Source of the DNA: UBA6544 sp038131165
GTDB lineage: Bacteria; Pseudomonadota; Alphaproteobacteria; UBA8366
Length of the DNA stretch: 40,380 bases
Assembly: GCA_038131165.1 (NCBI GenBank)
Contig: JAYPOZ010000032.1
Span: forward strand, 1 to 40,380
Reading direction: 5' to 3'
The notes beneath the pieces were generated by a model. The model saw nothing but the letters and a program-made list of their open reading frames with translations, was not told the origin of the DNA and ran no database searches. Numbering within the stretch: the stretch's first letter is position 1; the number at the start of each line of letters is the position of its first letter. Positions 1 to 9,533 of this stretch are shown here, piece by piece. The position numbers were made by a program, and so were the translations under genes.

Positions 1-1202
1 ACGCCGCGTTCCATCGCAGTGTCCAGCATGCCAAAGTAGAGTTCGTAGATTTCCGTAATGCCGGTCATCCCTTGCGGATACTGCCAAGGCGCCTTGCCGC
101 CGCGACGCGTCATCCATTCCGGCAGCAGGTTTTCGATCATCCGGGCGAGGTCGGCCAAGGCATCGTTTTGTCGGGCGACCGTCTCGCGCGCGATGGTGAC
201 GGGAGAAGTGCGCGCTGTCGTGTTCCAGCGACGATGCGAGCGTATGAGATAGCTGATTAGCAGATACAGGAAGAGCGCGATTAAGGGAAAGCGCAGGAAG
301 GAAACCACGGCATCGACAAAGGGAGCTGCCTTGCCGACATCGATCCGGTCCCAATCGACATCGGGCCTCTGGACGGGAGACGGCAGACTGCCGCCTTCCG
401 GTTTCAGGGATTCTATAAACGAGAAAAACAGCTCCAGCAACGGGGCCAGGAGAAGATCGAGTATCCAGGCCGCCGCTGCGAGAAAATGCACCCAAACGAC
501 TCCCAGGACGCCGACCACATTGCCGCCGAGAGCGCCGCCGAGCGTGCCGAACAGAAAGCCGAGCCCGACAATAACGAAGATGGTTGCCGATGCGATTTTG
601 ATCCAATTGCGGGCCATGACGGGATCGACCGGTCGATGGATCAGTGCCAATCCGCAGAGGGTGGCGGTGAAGAACGGGATCAGCATTGTCGCTGCCGCCA
701 GATCGATGCCCGTCGCCAACTCGACGATAAGGACGAGCGCCAGTCCCAGCGTTCCCGAACGGAAACATCTTCGCAATCGGTCGTCCGGTGTCGGCTCGTT
801 GGCGATCCGAACAGCCCGACGCCATAGGAAGGCGACGCTGAGCAGGATCACCAGGATACGGATGACGTCGGGCCCGCTGACGTCTCCGACGGCCATGCGG
901 GCGAACCAGCCGATATCCCATGGCGCATCGACGCCGTTAAGCGTTGCCGCGATGGTCAGGTAGACGGCGGCGATGCCGATAACGGCCAAAATCATAAAGG
1001 CCTGCGGGGTCGCGCCATGAGCCGCTGCGGCACGGCGGGTGGAGACGACACCGACGGCGAGGACCGCAAATGCGGCGATCCAGGGAACGGCGGCCCCTCC
1101 CTGGTTGGTGGCGAGCCCGAACACGCCGAGAACCGGGTACAGCCACAGCGAATCCGCAAGGGTAGTGAGGGCGAGGATCGTATTGCGAAGTGTCGCGCTC
1201 AT
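1..1202 (-). CDS. DUF4129-type multi-pass membrane protein (C-terminus outside window)
   Basis: The start ATG (1202-1200) overlaps the TGA of the DUF58 gene as ATGA, and the frame stays open for 400 codons to the window edge, so the gene is truncated by the window and not by mutation. About the first 260 residues are mostly hydrophobic, with membrane stretches near residues 8-31, 39-53, 69-86, 112-126, 150-188 and 200-262. A further hydrophobic segment near 290-315 precedes a soluble tail ending ITEIYELYFGMLDTAMERG, which resembles the start of a DUF4129 domain. MoxR / DUF58 / DUF4129 gene sets are a known bacterial arrangement, often with transglutaminase-like genes. The role is probably in a membrane-associated complex assembled with MoxR chaperone help; the substrate is unknown. 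A transglutaminase-core domain, if present, would lie outside the window. Confidence 0.75.
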   Translation of the reverse strand, partial: MSATLRNTILALTTLADSLWLYPVLGVFGLATNQGGAAVPWIAAFAVLAVGVVSTRRAAAAHGATPQAFMILAVIGIAAVYLTIAATLNGVDAPWDIGWFARMAVGDVSGPDVIRILVILLSVAFLWRRAVRIANEPTPDDRLRRCFRSGTLGLALVLIVELATGIDLAAATMLIPFFTATLCGLALIHRPVDPVMARNWIKIASATIFVIVGLGFLFGTLGGALGGNVVGVLGVVWVHFLAAAAWILDLLLAPLLELFFSFIESLKPEGGSLPSPVQRPDVDWDRIDVGKAAPFVDAVVSFLRFPLIALFLYLLISYLIRSHRRWNTTARTSPVTIARETVARQNDALADLARMIENLLPEWMTRRGGKAPWQYPQGMTGITEIYELYFGMLDTAMERG

Positions 1203-2494
1203 CCGTGCCGTGCCCTTCCGGATTCTGCGGCGGTTTCGTCGGCCGCCAAGGCGGCGCGCAGGTCGATCACTGCCAGTCCGAGATCGCTCGGCGGCGCATC
1301 GCGCCCGGTATAGAGGACGAGAATACGGTTTCCCTTACTTTGCCGGTAATTCAAAAAATCGAGCGTCGACGGGCGAATGACCCCGGCGATGTAGAGAAAA
1401 GCAGCGCCTTGAGGCAAGACGGACGCTCCGTGATGCTGAATCAGGGTCTCGATCGGCCGCGTCGTAATGGCTCCCGCCGCGGCAAGACAATTCATGAGAT
1501 GAACTCGTTGTCCCTTGCCGGCGCCGGGCGGAATCACGGGTGGGGTCTGTCCGCTGAGCGGCGTGCCGTTGCAGACGAGCCCGAGGCGGTGACCCTGATT
1601 CAAATTGCGGGTGACGAGGGTTGCCGCGGTGCTGATCGTATTCTCCAGCACGTCGGTATCGATGCCCCAATGGTCGTGGATGTTCGTCGCGCAATCGACT
1701 CCGAGGACAACGCATTCGGTGACGCTGGGATCGAAGGTTCGCACGAAAGGGGCCCCTTGCCGCGCGCTCACCTTCCAATCGATACGGCCACGGCTGTCGC
1801 CGGCACGAAACTCGCGGGAACCGTTGGGCCGGCTGATGTCTTCCGTCAAGCCGCTTCGGGTGACGGTATCGCCGTTGGGCCGGAAAGCGGGGATTGGAAT
1901 TGGCGGGAGGTTTGCAGGCTTTGGGAAGACGACAAGTTCGACACCGCGCGGACTAAGCGACTGCTGTACCTGGTAGAACCCAAAGATATCGCCGCTGCGA
2001 AGGTTCGCCGGTCCGAAAGCGTAATGGCCCCGGCGCGCAGCCTTCAGGTCAAGCGTCAGGTGGGCGCGCTCGTATCCGCCAAGCCCCAATGTCTCGCTGA
2101 TCTCCAAACTGCCGTTAAAGGTCTTGCCGATTTCTCCCGCACCGCCGCTCGCAAGTTCGAGGCCGGAGGGTACAATCTCGCGAAGCCGCAGCCAGGCGAG
2201 GGGGATAAGCTTCTTGTTCTCGAGCGTCATCGACAAGGAGAAGGCATCGCCTTGGATGAGCTGTGTGCGGGAGAGGCGAGGTTCGTAGGAAACTTCGGTG
2301 AGAGCGAGTCGAGCCCAGGCCCGCGAAACTAACGCGACAATCAACACAAGGGCACAGATGAACGTAATCCAAGGCCTGTCGTCCCACAGACCGACGATAC
2401 CGATGAGGATCAGAAGGATTGCGCTTAGGTCGGAGACCACGCTGCCGGTTCGTCGTGCCCGGCTTCCAAGCGGCGCGGCGACACCGCCGCTCAT
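1199..2494 (-). CDS. DUF58 domain protein
   Basis: This 431-residue protein starts at an ATG overlapping the TGA of the moxR-type gene (ATGA at 2494-2491) and ends in the same kind of overlap with the DUF4129 gene, so the three genes are translationally coupled. Two adjacent hydrophobic segments lie near residues 20-60. A beta-rich region follows, then the DUF58 signature near residues 210-235 (GSREFRAGDSRGRIDWKVSA followed by RTFDP). DUF58 proteins resemble von Willebrand factor A folds and nearly always sit beside a MoxR AAA+ ATPase. The protein is likely membrane-anchored and part of the MoxR-dependent complex. No enzymatic function is evident. Confidence 0.9.
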   Translation of the reverse strand: MSGGVAAPLGSRARRTGSVVSDLSAILLILIGIVGLWDDRPWITFICALVLIVALVSRAWARLALTEVSYEPRLSRTQLIQGDAFSLSMTLENKKLIPLAWLRLREIVPSGLELASGGAGEIGKTFNGSLEISETLGLGGYERAHLTLDLKAARRGHYAFGPANLRSGDIFGFYQVQQSLSPRGVELVVFPKPANLPPIPIPAFRPNGDTVTRSGLTEDISRPNGSREFRAGDSRGRIDWKVSARQGAPFVRTFDPSVTECVVLGVDCATNIHDHWGIDTDVLENTISTAATLVTRNLNQGHRLGLVCNGTPLSGQTPPVIPPGAGKGQRVHLMNCLAAAGAITTRPIETLIQHHGASVLPQGAAFLYIAGVIRPSTLDFLNYRQSKGNRILVLYTGRDAPPSDLGLAVIDLRAALAADETAAESGRARHG

Positions 2495-3486
2495 GTGCCT
2501 GTTTCGAGTGGAACGGGCACTTCGGACAGAATCTCGGCAATCACATCGCTGCCTTCGGTGCCCCGCAGCTCGCTGCCGATGTCGACCACGATCCGGTGCG
2601 AAAGTACCGGGTCGGCAAGGGCTTTGACGTCATCCGGGAGGACGAAATTGCGCCCTTCCAGAGCCGCTTTGGCTTGAGCGGCCCGTTGCAGGCCCAACGA
2701 GGCCCGGGGGCTGGCGCCGAGTTGTACTCTTGCGTTCGTACGGGTCGCCGCGACGATGGCGAGGATGTAGCGTCGGGCATTCGCGGCCACGCGCACGTCG
2801 TCGATTGCGTTCTGCGCGGCGAGTACGGCTTCCGGCGTGGCGACGGGCCCGAGTTCGATGGGCTCGGATTGCCGGTGAAAGCGTTCCAACATCTCGATTT
2901 CTTCTTCCGCTTCCGGATAGCCGATGCGGAAGCGCAGCAGAAATCGGTCCAATTGCGCCTCCGGCAGGGGGAAGGTGCCTTCCATCTCGACCGGATTGAG
3001 CGTGGCGATCACGAAGAATGGGGCCGGCAAGGCCGAGGTTTCGCCGTCGATCGACACTTGCCGTTCGGCCATGGCTTCCAGCAAAGCCGATTGGGTGCGA
3101 GGAGAAGCGCGATTAATTTCGTCGGCGAGTACGATGTGACTGAAGATCGGCCCCGCCTGGAATCGGAAACTGCCCGACGCGGGCTCGAAAACGTTCACGC
3201 CGAGAACGTCCGACGGCACGAGATCCGGGGTGAACTGGATGCGCCTGAAGCCGCAGCCGAGCGAGGTGGCAACCGCTTTTGCCAGTGTTGTTTTGCCCGT
3301 GCCCGGCATATCCTCGATCAAGGCGTGGCCGCCGCAGAGCAATGCGATCAGGGAAAGGTCGATCGCATCGGACTTTCCGACAATCGTCTTCTGGACGTTT
3401 CTGCGAACGGATTGCGCCATTTCCCGCACCGCGTCGATTGCCGGATTTGGTGTCGCAGCGTCGTTCAATGGCTTTTCCTCCGTCAT
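2491..3486 (-). CDS. MoxR-family AAA+ ATPase
   Basis: A 331-residue AAA+ protein of usual MoxR length. The Walker A motif is GTGKTT at residues 62-67, and Walker B is IVLADE at 118-123 followed by INRASPRTQSALLEAM, a MoxR signature. A sensor-1-like segment (FFVIATLNPVEMEGTFPLPEAQ) follows and confirms the family. MoxR proteins act as chaperone-like ATPases that assemble or activate partners with VWA-type folds, here probably the DUF58 protein encoded next. It is the first gene of the minus-strand operon, and its promoter should lie in the 147-bp divergent gap shared with the gamma-glutamyltransferase-like gene. Confidence 0.95.
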   Translation of the reverse strand: MTEEKPLNDAATPNPAIDAVREMAQSVRRNVQKTIVGKSDAIDLSLIALLCGGHALIEDMPGTGKTTLAKAVATSLGCGFRRIQFTPDLVPSDVLGVNVFEPASGSFRFQAGPIFSHIVLADEINRASPRTQSALLEAMAERQVSIDGETSALPAPFFVIATLNPVEMEGTFPLPEAQLDRFLLRFRIGYPEAEEEIEMLERFHRQSEPIELGPVATPEAVLAAQNAIDDVRVAANARRYILAIVAATRTNARVQLGASPRASLGLQRAAQAKAALEGRNFVLPDDVKALADPVLSHRIVVDIGSELRGTEGSDVIAEILSEVPVPLETGT

Positions 3487-3633
3487 CCGAACTCGTTCGC
3501 TCTGGCGCGTTACCCTATTCAGGGTGAATGATCGGGTCCCAATGCCGAAGGATCAAGGAAAAGAGCGCCTCGGCTTGCAATGGGCGCGGCGGTGCACTAC
3601 GCAGAATGGACTAGGATTCGGGAGGACTGCTCA

Positions 3634-5220
3634 ATGCGCGATTTCGATCAACCTGGCCGGTCGGCGGCCATTGCCGAGAACGGGATGGCGGCAACTTCGC
3701 ACCCGGCGGCGACACTCGCGGCGCTCGATATTCTGCGCAACGGGGGGAATGCCGTCGATGCGGCGCTGACGGCGGTGTCCGTGCTCTGTGTCGTCGAATC
3801 GGCAATGACGGGTGTGGGCGGCGACTGTTTTGTCCTTTACTCGCCCAAGCGCGGCAAGCCGCTGGCCCTCAACGGGTCTGGACGGGCGCCGGGAAAAGCC
3901 AATGTCGGCTGGTTCCAGGAACAGGGGATTGCCGAGTTTCACCAGGAATCGCCCCATGCGGTGACCATTCCGGGGGCGGTCGACGCCTGGTGCCGGCTGC
4001 ACGCGGACCACGGCAGCAAGAGCCTCGAGGAAATTCTCGCCCCGGCGATCGACAAGGCGGAGAACGGCTACCGGATCATGGACCGTGTGGCTTATGACCA
4101 TGCCAGCATGGTCGAACGCATCAAGACCGACGAATATCTGTCGGCGCTGTTCCTGCCGGGCGGCAAGCCGATGCCGGTTGGAACCAAACATACCCAGCCG
4201 AAATTGGCGGAGACCCTGAAGCGGATCGCCAAGCAAGGCCGTGCCGGTTTCTACGAAGGCCCGGTGATGGAAGACATCGTGCAACGCCTGAAGGGATTGG
4301 GCGGCTTGCAGGAGCCGGACGATTTCGCCGCGCAGCATTGCGAGTATGTCGACCCGATTCATGCGGCTTACCGCGATCATGAAGTCTACGAGTGTCCGCC
4401 GAACGGCCAGGGCCTGGGCGCTTTGATGATGATGCGCACCATGAACGAATTCGACATCCCGAACGGCTATAGCGAGGCCGACGTCATCCATCTGGTGGCG
4501 GAGACCACCAAGATGGCCTACGCCGCGCGCGACGCGCTGTTTTGCGACCCAAAATATGTCGACGTGCCGGTCGACTACCTCCTCTCGGACGAGCGCGCGG
4601 CCTGGGCGCGCGACCGCATCGACATGGCGACAGCAAGTCAGTTCAACAGCTGGAACGGTTTCGCCGCAGAGCACAAGGATACGACCTATCTTTCGGTCGT
4701 GGACTGCGAAGGCAACGCAATCTCGTTCATTAACTCGCTGTTCAAGGGATTCGGCAGCTGCATCATGGCGCCGGAAAGCGGCGTGGTGCTGCACAATCGA
4801 GGCCTTAACTTCCGCATCGACCCGGATCATCCGAACCGGATCGAGCCCGGCAAGCGGCCGATGCACACGATTATTCCCGGCATGGCGATGAAAGGCGACA
4901 GGACGGTCATGCCGTTCGGCGTGATGGGGGGCCATTATCAGTCGACCGGCCATGCCACCTTCATGATGAACATGCTCGATTTCGGCATGGATCCGCAGCA
5001 GGCGAACGAGGCGCCGCGGCATTTCTGCTATGAGGGAGTGTTGGAATTGGAGCCCCGCATCGGCGAGGACGTGGCCGAAGATCTCCGGAAGCGCGGCCAT
5101 AACGTGACCCGCACGTCGTCGCCGCACGGCGGCTGTCAGGCGATCTATATCGACGACGAACGCGGCGTGCTGATCGGCGGTTCGGACCCGCGCAAGGACG
5201 GTATGGCGCTCGGGTACTGA
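3634..5220 (+). CDS. Gamma-glutamyltransferase-family Ntn hydrolase (cytoplasmic)
   Basis: The start is placed at ATG 3634 because GGAGG at 3621-3625 sits 8 bases upstream; an earlier in-frame codon at 3580 has no such site. The 528-residue product has the GGT fold, with NGSGRAPGKA and TIPGAVDAW in the N-terminal part. The autoprocessing/nucleophile threonine is Thr350 in DTTYLSVVD, giving a large chain of 349 and a small chain of 179 residues. FGVMGGHYQ is the C-terminal glycine motif. There is no signal peptide, unlike periplasmic GGT. Where classical GGT has a serine pair, this protein has KRPMHT (407-412), as in the amide-hydrolase branch of the family (YwrD- and HpxW-like), so hydrolysis seems more likely than transpeptidation. 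HyuB/HyuA downstream suggests an amide or lactam catabolic role; the substrate is not known. Confidence 0.88.
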   Translation: MRDFDQPGRSAAIAENGMAATSHPAATLAALDILRNGGNAVDAALTAVSVLCVVESAMTGVGGDCFVLYSPKRGKPLALNGSGRAPGKANVGWFQEQGIAEFHQESPHAVTIPGAVDAWCRLHADHGSKSLEEILAPAIDKAENGYRIMDRVAYDHASMVERIKTDEYLSALFLPGGKPMPVGTKHTQPKLAETLKRIAKQGRAGFYEGPVMEDIVQRLKGLGGLQEPDDFAAQHCEYVDPIHAAYRDHEVYECPPNGQGLGALMMMRTMNEFDIPNGYSEADVIHLVAETTKMAYAARDALFCDPKYVDVPVDYLLSDERAAWARDRIDMATASQFNSWNGFAAEHKDTTYLSVVDCEGNAISFINSLFKGFGSCIMAPESGVVLHNRGLNFRIDPDHPNRIEPGKRPMHTIIPGMAMKGDRTVMPFGVMGGHYQSTGHATFMMNMLDFGMDPQQANEAPRHFCYEGVLELEPRIGEDVAEDLRKRGHNVTRTSSPHGGCQAIYIDDERGVLIGGSDPRKDGMALGY

Positions 5221-5238
5221 CCGGCGGGGCGCGCGTTG

Positions 5239-5739
5239 ATGGTGGATGTCTCCAATCTCGAGCGTGGTCCCTGTCCGGGTCTGCTCGGCGACGTTGCGGC
5301 GATGCATGGGCGCTATTATGCGAAACATTGGGGCTTTCTGATCGTCTTCGAGGATAAGGTTGCCCGGGAGATGGGCGCCTTCTTGCAGCGCTACGACCCG
5401 GCGAGGGACTTGATCCTGTGGCTAGGCGACGAGCATCGCGTCCGGGGTTCAATCACCATGGACGGCAGCGATCCTGCGTTGGATCGCGGCCAGGCGCATC
5501 TTCGCTGGTTTATTCTCGACGAGTCATTAGCGGGACGGGGGCTGGGCAGGCGGCTTGTCGACACGGCACTGGGTTTCGCGCGCGAGAGCGGTTTCGCTTC
5601 GATCTATCTCACCACTTTCAAGGGATTGGGTTCGGCGATGGCGCTGTACGAGCGGGCGGGATTTACGCTCGTCGACGAGCAAGAGGGACAGACCTGGGGC
5701 CGGACCGTTTTGGATCAACTTCTTGAATTGGAATTATAG
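5239..5739 (+). CDS. GNAT-family N-acetyltransferase
   Basis: A 166-residue protein 18 bases after the GGT-like gene; ATG 5239 is preferred to the adjacent TTG at 5236. The acetyl-CoA-binding motif A is visible as LRWFILDESLAGRGLGRRLV near residues 92-111. The C-terminal GLGSAMALYERAGFTLV is the usual GNAT motif B region. The N-terminal part (RYYAKHWGF, then FEDKVAREMG) is like the linker found in MarR-GNAT fusion proteins, but no MarR domain is encoded upstream, so this is the acetyltransferase half alone. It probably acetylates an amino group of the compound handled by the operon or of a small-molecule intermediate; the substrate cannot be read from sequence. Confidence 0.85.
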   Translation: MVDVSNLERGPCPGLLGDVAAMHGRYYAKHWGFLIVFEDKVAREMGAFLQRYDPARDLILWLGDEHRVRGSITMDGSDPALDRGQAHLRWFILDESLAGRGLGRRLVDTALGFARESGFASIYLTTFKGLGSAMALYERAGFTLVDEQEGQTWGRTVLDQLLELEL

Positions 5740-5790
5740 AGCGCACGGATGTGTGCCCTTTGGCCTTCCATTTTCCGTAGGTGATGCTCG

Positions 5791-7476
5791 ATGCTTGATC
5801 CGGTGACATTGGCGGTTCTGAAGGGCCGTCTCGAACAGATCGCGGACGAGATGGACGCGACGTTGTTTCGCAGTGCCTTCAATCCAATCATCGCGGAAGC
5901 GCACGATGCGTCGCACGGCCTTTACGATGCGGCGACGGGCGAGACCTTGATACAGGGCAAATCCGGCTTGCCGATTTTCGTCGGCGTCATGTCCTTTGCG
6001 GTCAAGATGGTGATCGACAAGGCCGAGCGCGACGGCGACCTCGAAGACGGCGATGTCTATCTTTTCAACGACGCTTACGAAGGCGGAACGCATCTATCCG
6101 ATTTCAAGCTGGTGCGACCGGTCTTCCGCAACGGCGAGATTTTTTGCTTTCTGGCGTCGGTCGGCCATTGGCACGATGTCGGCGGCAACGTCCCGGGGAA
6201 TTATAACCCGGTCGCCACGGAGTCCTTTCAGGAAGGTATGCTGATCCCGCCTGTGAAGCTCTTCCGGAAGGGCGAACTGCGCACCGATATCGTCGATATC
6301 GTGCAGGCAAATTCACGGCTGCCGGGGAGTCTCTACGGCGACCTCAACGGACAGATCAATGCGCTCGATCTGGGTGTGAGGCGGCTGGAAGCATTGCTTG
6401 ACGAATACGGCGACGGGACCGTCGCCACCGCATTCGGCGAGTTACGCGCGCGGGCGGCTGAGCTTATGCGGGCAAATATCGCCGAATTGCCCGAGGGGAC
6501 ATATTCGGCGGAAGACTGGCTCGACAATGATGGCATCGTCGACAGGCCGTTGAAGATCGCGCTCGACATGACCGTCGGAGACGGCCGCCTGAAGCTCGAT
6601 TTCTCCCGCACCGCGCCGGCCTGTGCGGGCCCGGTGAACATCTCCTACGCGACGGCGGTGGCGTCGATCTACGTGGCTCTCAAACACCTGTTCACCGAAG
6701 TTCCCGCCAACGCCGGCGTGCTGGAGCCGGTAGAGATCGTCATCCCCCAAGGCTCGCTGCTCAATGTCTCCGCGCCGAAACCGGTGGGGGGCTACACGGA
6801 GACGATTCTGCGCGTGATCGACGTGATGTTTCAGGCGATGGCATCGGCGGACCCCATGCGGACGAACGGCTGCGCTTACGGCACCATCAACGCGCTTTCG
6901 ATTGCCGGTCACCGCAGCAATGGGCAACGCTGGGTGATGTTCAGTTTTTTCGGCGGCGGTCATGGCGGCCATCCGGAAGGGGACGGACTCAACCACGGCA
7001 ATGCGCCGATCTCGACCGCGACCATACCGCCTGTCGAGATACTGGAAGCAGCCTATCCGGTCATGTTCACGCAATGGGCGCTGCGCACCGACAGCGGCGG
7101 GCCGGGCCGCCATCGCGGCGGCTTGGGAGCCGTCTACGAGGTCGAGCTGCTTGAGGAAGCAGCGGACGCTTTCCTGTTCGGGGAGCGCGGTAAGTTTGCG
7201 CCGCCCGGCGTGGTCGAGGGAGCGCCGGGCGCCTTCAACCGTTTCACCTACGAGACGGCCGAGGGTCCGCAGGAGCCGCCGATGGCCTCCAAGATGGTCG
7301 GGATCAAACTGGAACGCGGGCGACGCTTGCGTCTGGAGACGCCGGGTGGCGGCGGATACGGTAGGGTGGGCGAGCGCGACCCCGCCGCCGTCGAGCGGGA
7401 CGTGAAGCTCGGTTATGTCAGCCCCAAGGGGGCTGCGCGCGATTATGGCTACGCCGTCAAGGGTGAAGAGACATGA
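5791..7476 (+). CDS. hyuB: Hydantoinase B / oxoprolinase family subunit
   Basis: A 561-residue protein matching HyuB length and pattern: DPVTLAVLKGRLEQIADEMD at the start, then EAHDASHGLYDAATGE, GDVYLFNDAYEGGTHLSD and GHWHDVGG. The glycine-rich C-terminal part contains SGGPGRHRGGLGAVYEVEL and ends in TPGGGGYG. HyuA/HyuB pairs are ATP-dependent amidohydrolases that open N-methylhydantoins, hydantoins or 5-oxoproline; related AcxA/AcxB proteins carboxylate acetone. A ribosome site TAGGTGA lies at 5778-5784. The stop overlaps the hyuA start (ATGA at 7473-7476), so the two subunits are translationally coupled. The third subunit of acetone-carboxylase-type enzymes is not seen here, which favours the hydrolase reading. 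Confidence 0.93.
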   Translation: MLDPVTLAVLKGRLEQIADEMDATLFRSAFNPIIAEAHDASHGLYDAATGETLIQGKSGLPIFVGVMSFAVKMVIDKAERDGDLEDGDVYLFNDAYEGGTHLSDFKLVRPVFRNGEIFCFLASVGHWHDVGGNVPGNYNPVATESFQEGMLIPPVKLFRKGELRTDIVDIVQANSRLPGSLYGDLNGQINALDLGVRRLEALLDEYGDGTVATAFGELRARAAELMRANIAELPEGTYSAEDWLDNDGIVDRPLKIALDMTVGDGRLKLDFSRTAPACAGPVNISYATAVASIYVALKHLFTEVPANAGVLEPVEIVIPQGSLLNVSAPKPVGGYTETILRVIDVMFQAMASADPMRTNGCAYGTINALSIAGHRSNGQRWVMFSFFGGGHGGHPEGDGLNHGNAPISTATIPPVEILEAAYPVMFTQWALRTDSGGPGRHRGGLGAVYEVELLEEAADAFLFGERGKFAPPGVVEGAPGAFNRFTYETAEGPQEPPMASKMVGIKLERGRRLRLETPGGGGYGRVGERDPAAVERDVKLGYVSPKGAARDYGYAVKGEET

Positions 7477-9533
7477 GCGCCGGGAGCCGCATGATCGTCG
7501 GCGTCGATATCGGCGGCACTTTCACGGACGTATTCTTTCTCGATGAAGCCGAAGGGACATTCAAGGTCGCCAAGGTGCCGACGACCCCGGAGGATCGTTC
7601 CCGAGGCTTTGTCGACGGCATCGCAAGCCAAGTATCCGACTTCGTCGATCTCGCGACGGTGGTGCATGGGACGACGGCGGGCACCAATGCATTGCTGGAA
7701 CGCAAGGGGGCGCCGACCGGCATTATCACCACGGCGGGGTTCCGAGATGTGCTGGAAATGCGGCGGCGCGACCGTCCCGAGACGTGGGGGCTTTGGGGCC
7801 GCTTCGAACCCGTTGTGCCGCGCGACATGCGCCTGGAGGTGCCGGAGCGGACGTTGGCGGATGGGAGCATTCATACGCCTGTGGATATCGAAGCGGTGAA
7901 GGCGGCGGCGGCAAATTTGCGGGCGGCCGGGGCCGAGGCCGTCGCAATAGTCTTCGTGAACAGCTATGCCAACCCGGCCAACGAAAGGGCGGCCGCGGCG
8001 GCGGTCCGTACGGTGTGGGAAAACGAGTACGTCGAGATCAGTTCCGACATCCTGCCGGAAATTCGCGAATTCGAACGCACCTCCACGACGGTACTGAACG
8101 CCTATCTGCAACCAACCCTGGCGTTGTATTTCACCCGGCTGGAGACGGCGCTGAAGGCGGGTGGCTTCGACGGTCAGGTGCTCATCGTGCAGTCGAACGG
8201 CGGTGTGATGACCATCGAGACCGCGCGCCGTCGGCCGATCCGAACCGCTTTGTCGGGCCCCGCTGCAGGCGTGATGGCGAGTGCGCATATCGCCGGGACC
8301 GCAGGCTACGAGAATGTCATCACCTGCGATATGGGTGGGACCAGTTTCGATGTCTCGCTCGTCGCCGGCGGCAATAGCGCTCTGGCCCCGCAAACCGCCA
8401 TTGATTTTGGCATGGTCGTGAGGACCCCGATGATCGAGATTACGACCATCGGTGCGGGCGGCGGCTCCATCGCATGGGTCGATCGTGGCGGTCTATTGCA
8501 GGTGGGGCCGGAATCTGCGGGCTCCGATCCGGGGCCGGTCTGTTATGGACTGGGCAATGACCGGCCGACCGTCACCGACGCGAATCTCGTGCTCGGCCGG
8601 ATCAACGCCGACCGGCCGATCGGCGGGAAACTGGACCGTCTGGATGCGGAAGCCGCCGGATTGGCCATCGACCGGTATGTAGGCACGCCGCTCGGCCTCG
8701 ACCGCATGGCGGCGGCGGAAGCGGTGATCCGAGTCGCCAATTCGAAGATGGCCGGCGCCATCCGTTTGGTTTCGATCGAACGCGGTCACGATCCGTCCAA
8801 ATTCGTGGCGATGCCGTTTGGCGGCGGCGGCGCGCTGCATGCGGGCGCCCTGATCCAGGAAGTCGGCCTTGCCGCGGCGGTGGTACCCCGGTTTCCCGGT
8901 ATAAACAGCGCGCTTGGTTGTGTCATCGCCGATATGCGGCATGACTTCGTCCAAACCGTTAATGGAATGCTGCCGAGCCTCGATCTCGAGACCCTCGGGC
9001 AAGAGATGGCCGCTGCCGCGGCCTCGGGCCTGGCATTGCTCGACGCTGCGGAAGTTGTCCTCTCGGGTACCGAATGCGTTTTCGAGCTGGATATGAGCTA
9101 TCAGGGACAGACCCATACGCTCGACGTGACGCTTCCCGTCGCGCTCGACACATCGGGGTTGGCGTTGAGCGAAGCAGGCGTACGTATGGCTTTCGAGAGC
9201 CGTTATCGCGAACTTTACGGACGGCCCCTCGAAGGCTTGCCGGAACGGGTGTTGAATTTCCGAGTGGCCGTGGTCGGGCATCGCCCGAAATTCGATCTCA
9301 GTCTGCTGGCCCCCGACGATGACGCGACGCTGGACAAGGCGCGGTCGGGTTCGCGGCGCATTTGGGTCGACGGTGGCTGGCACGACGCAGCGATTTTCGC
9401 CCGCCTCGATCTTCCCGTCGGCGCGGAAATCGCCGGGCCGGCGATATTGGAACAACCGGATACGACGATCCTGATCGAACCGGGACTGACCGGCACCGTC
9501 GATGCATTCGGCAATCTGATCGTCAGGCGGTGA
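7473..9533 (+). CDS. hyuA: Hydantoinase A / oxoprolinase family subunit
   Basis: A 686-residue protein with the ASKHA-type phosphate-binding motif GVDIGGTFTDVFF near residue 10 and the second one, CDMGGTSFDVSLV, in the middle. It is followed by GAGGGSIAW and ESAGSDPGPVCYG, all diagnostic of HyuA. The late segment MPFGGGGALHAGAL and a C-terminal domain with GPAILEQPDTTILI complete the usual architecture. This subunit binds and hydrolyses ATP while the HyuB partner contributes the rest of the amidohydrolase active site. Translation is coupled to hyuB. Its 3' end overlaps the end of the convergent MmgE/PrpD gene by 11 bases, so the two transcripts must run into each other. Confidence 0.93.
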   Translation: MSAGSRMIVGVDIGGTFTDVFFLDEAEGTFKVAKVPTTPEDRSRGFVDGIASQVSDFVDLATVVHGTTAGTNALLERKGAPTGIITTAGFRDVLEMRRRDRPETWGLWGRFEPVVPRDMRLEVPERTLADGSIHTPVDIEAVKAAAANLRAAGAEAVAIVFVNSYANPANERAAAAAVRTVWENEYVEISSDILPEIREFERTSTTVLNAYLQPTLALYFTRLETALKAGGFDGQVLIVQSNGGVMTIETARRRPIRTALSGPAAGVMASAHIAGTAGYENVITCDMGGTSFDVSLVAGGNSALAPQTAIDFGMVVRTPMIEITTIGAGGGSIAWVDRGGLLQVGPESAGSDPGPVCYGLGNDRPTVTDANLVLGRINADRPIGGKLDRLDAEAAGLAIDRYVGTPLGLDRMAAAEAVIRVANSKMAGAIRLVSIERGHDPSKFVAMPFGGGGALHAGALIQEVGLAAAVVPRFPGINSALGCVIADMRHDFVQTVNGMLPSLDLETLGQEMAAAAASGLALLDAAEVVLSGTECVFELDMSYQGQTHTLDVTLPVALDTSGLALSEAGVRMAFESRYRELYGRPLEGLPERVLNFRVAVVGHRPKFDLSLLAPDDDATLDKARSGSRRIWVDGGWHDAAIFARLDLPVGAEIAGPAILEQPDTTILIEPGLTGTVDAFGNLIVRR

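Noticed and set aside
331..963. Plus-strand frame of about 210 codons at the left end
   Set aside because: It is antisense to the membrane protein that follows DUF58, whose frame is open for 400 codons with a translationally coupled start.
3512..3525. ACCCT-ATTC-AGGGT hairpin in the moxR / GGT-like divergent spacer
   Set aside because: A 5-bp stem is too short to separate from chance, and it is not followed by a T run.
3631..5328. Long open frame on the minus strand opposite the GGT-like gene (about 565 codons)
   Set aside because: The product is Arg/His-rich without any recognisable motif, and it mirrors a clear family member on the plus strand. Long antisense frames are expected in GC-rich coding DNA.
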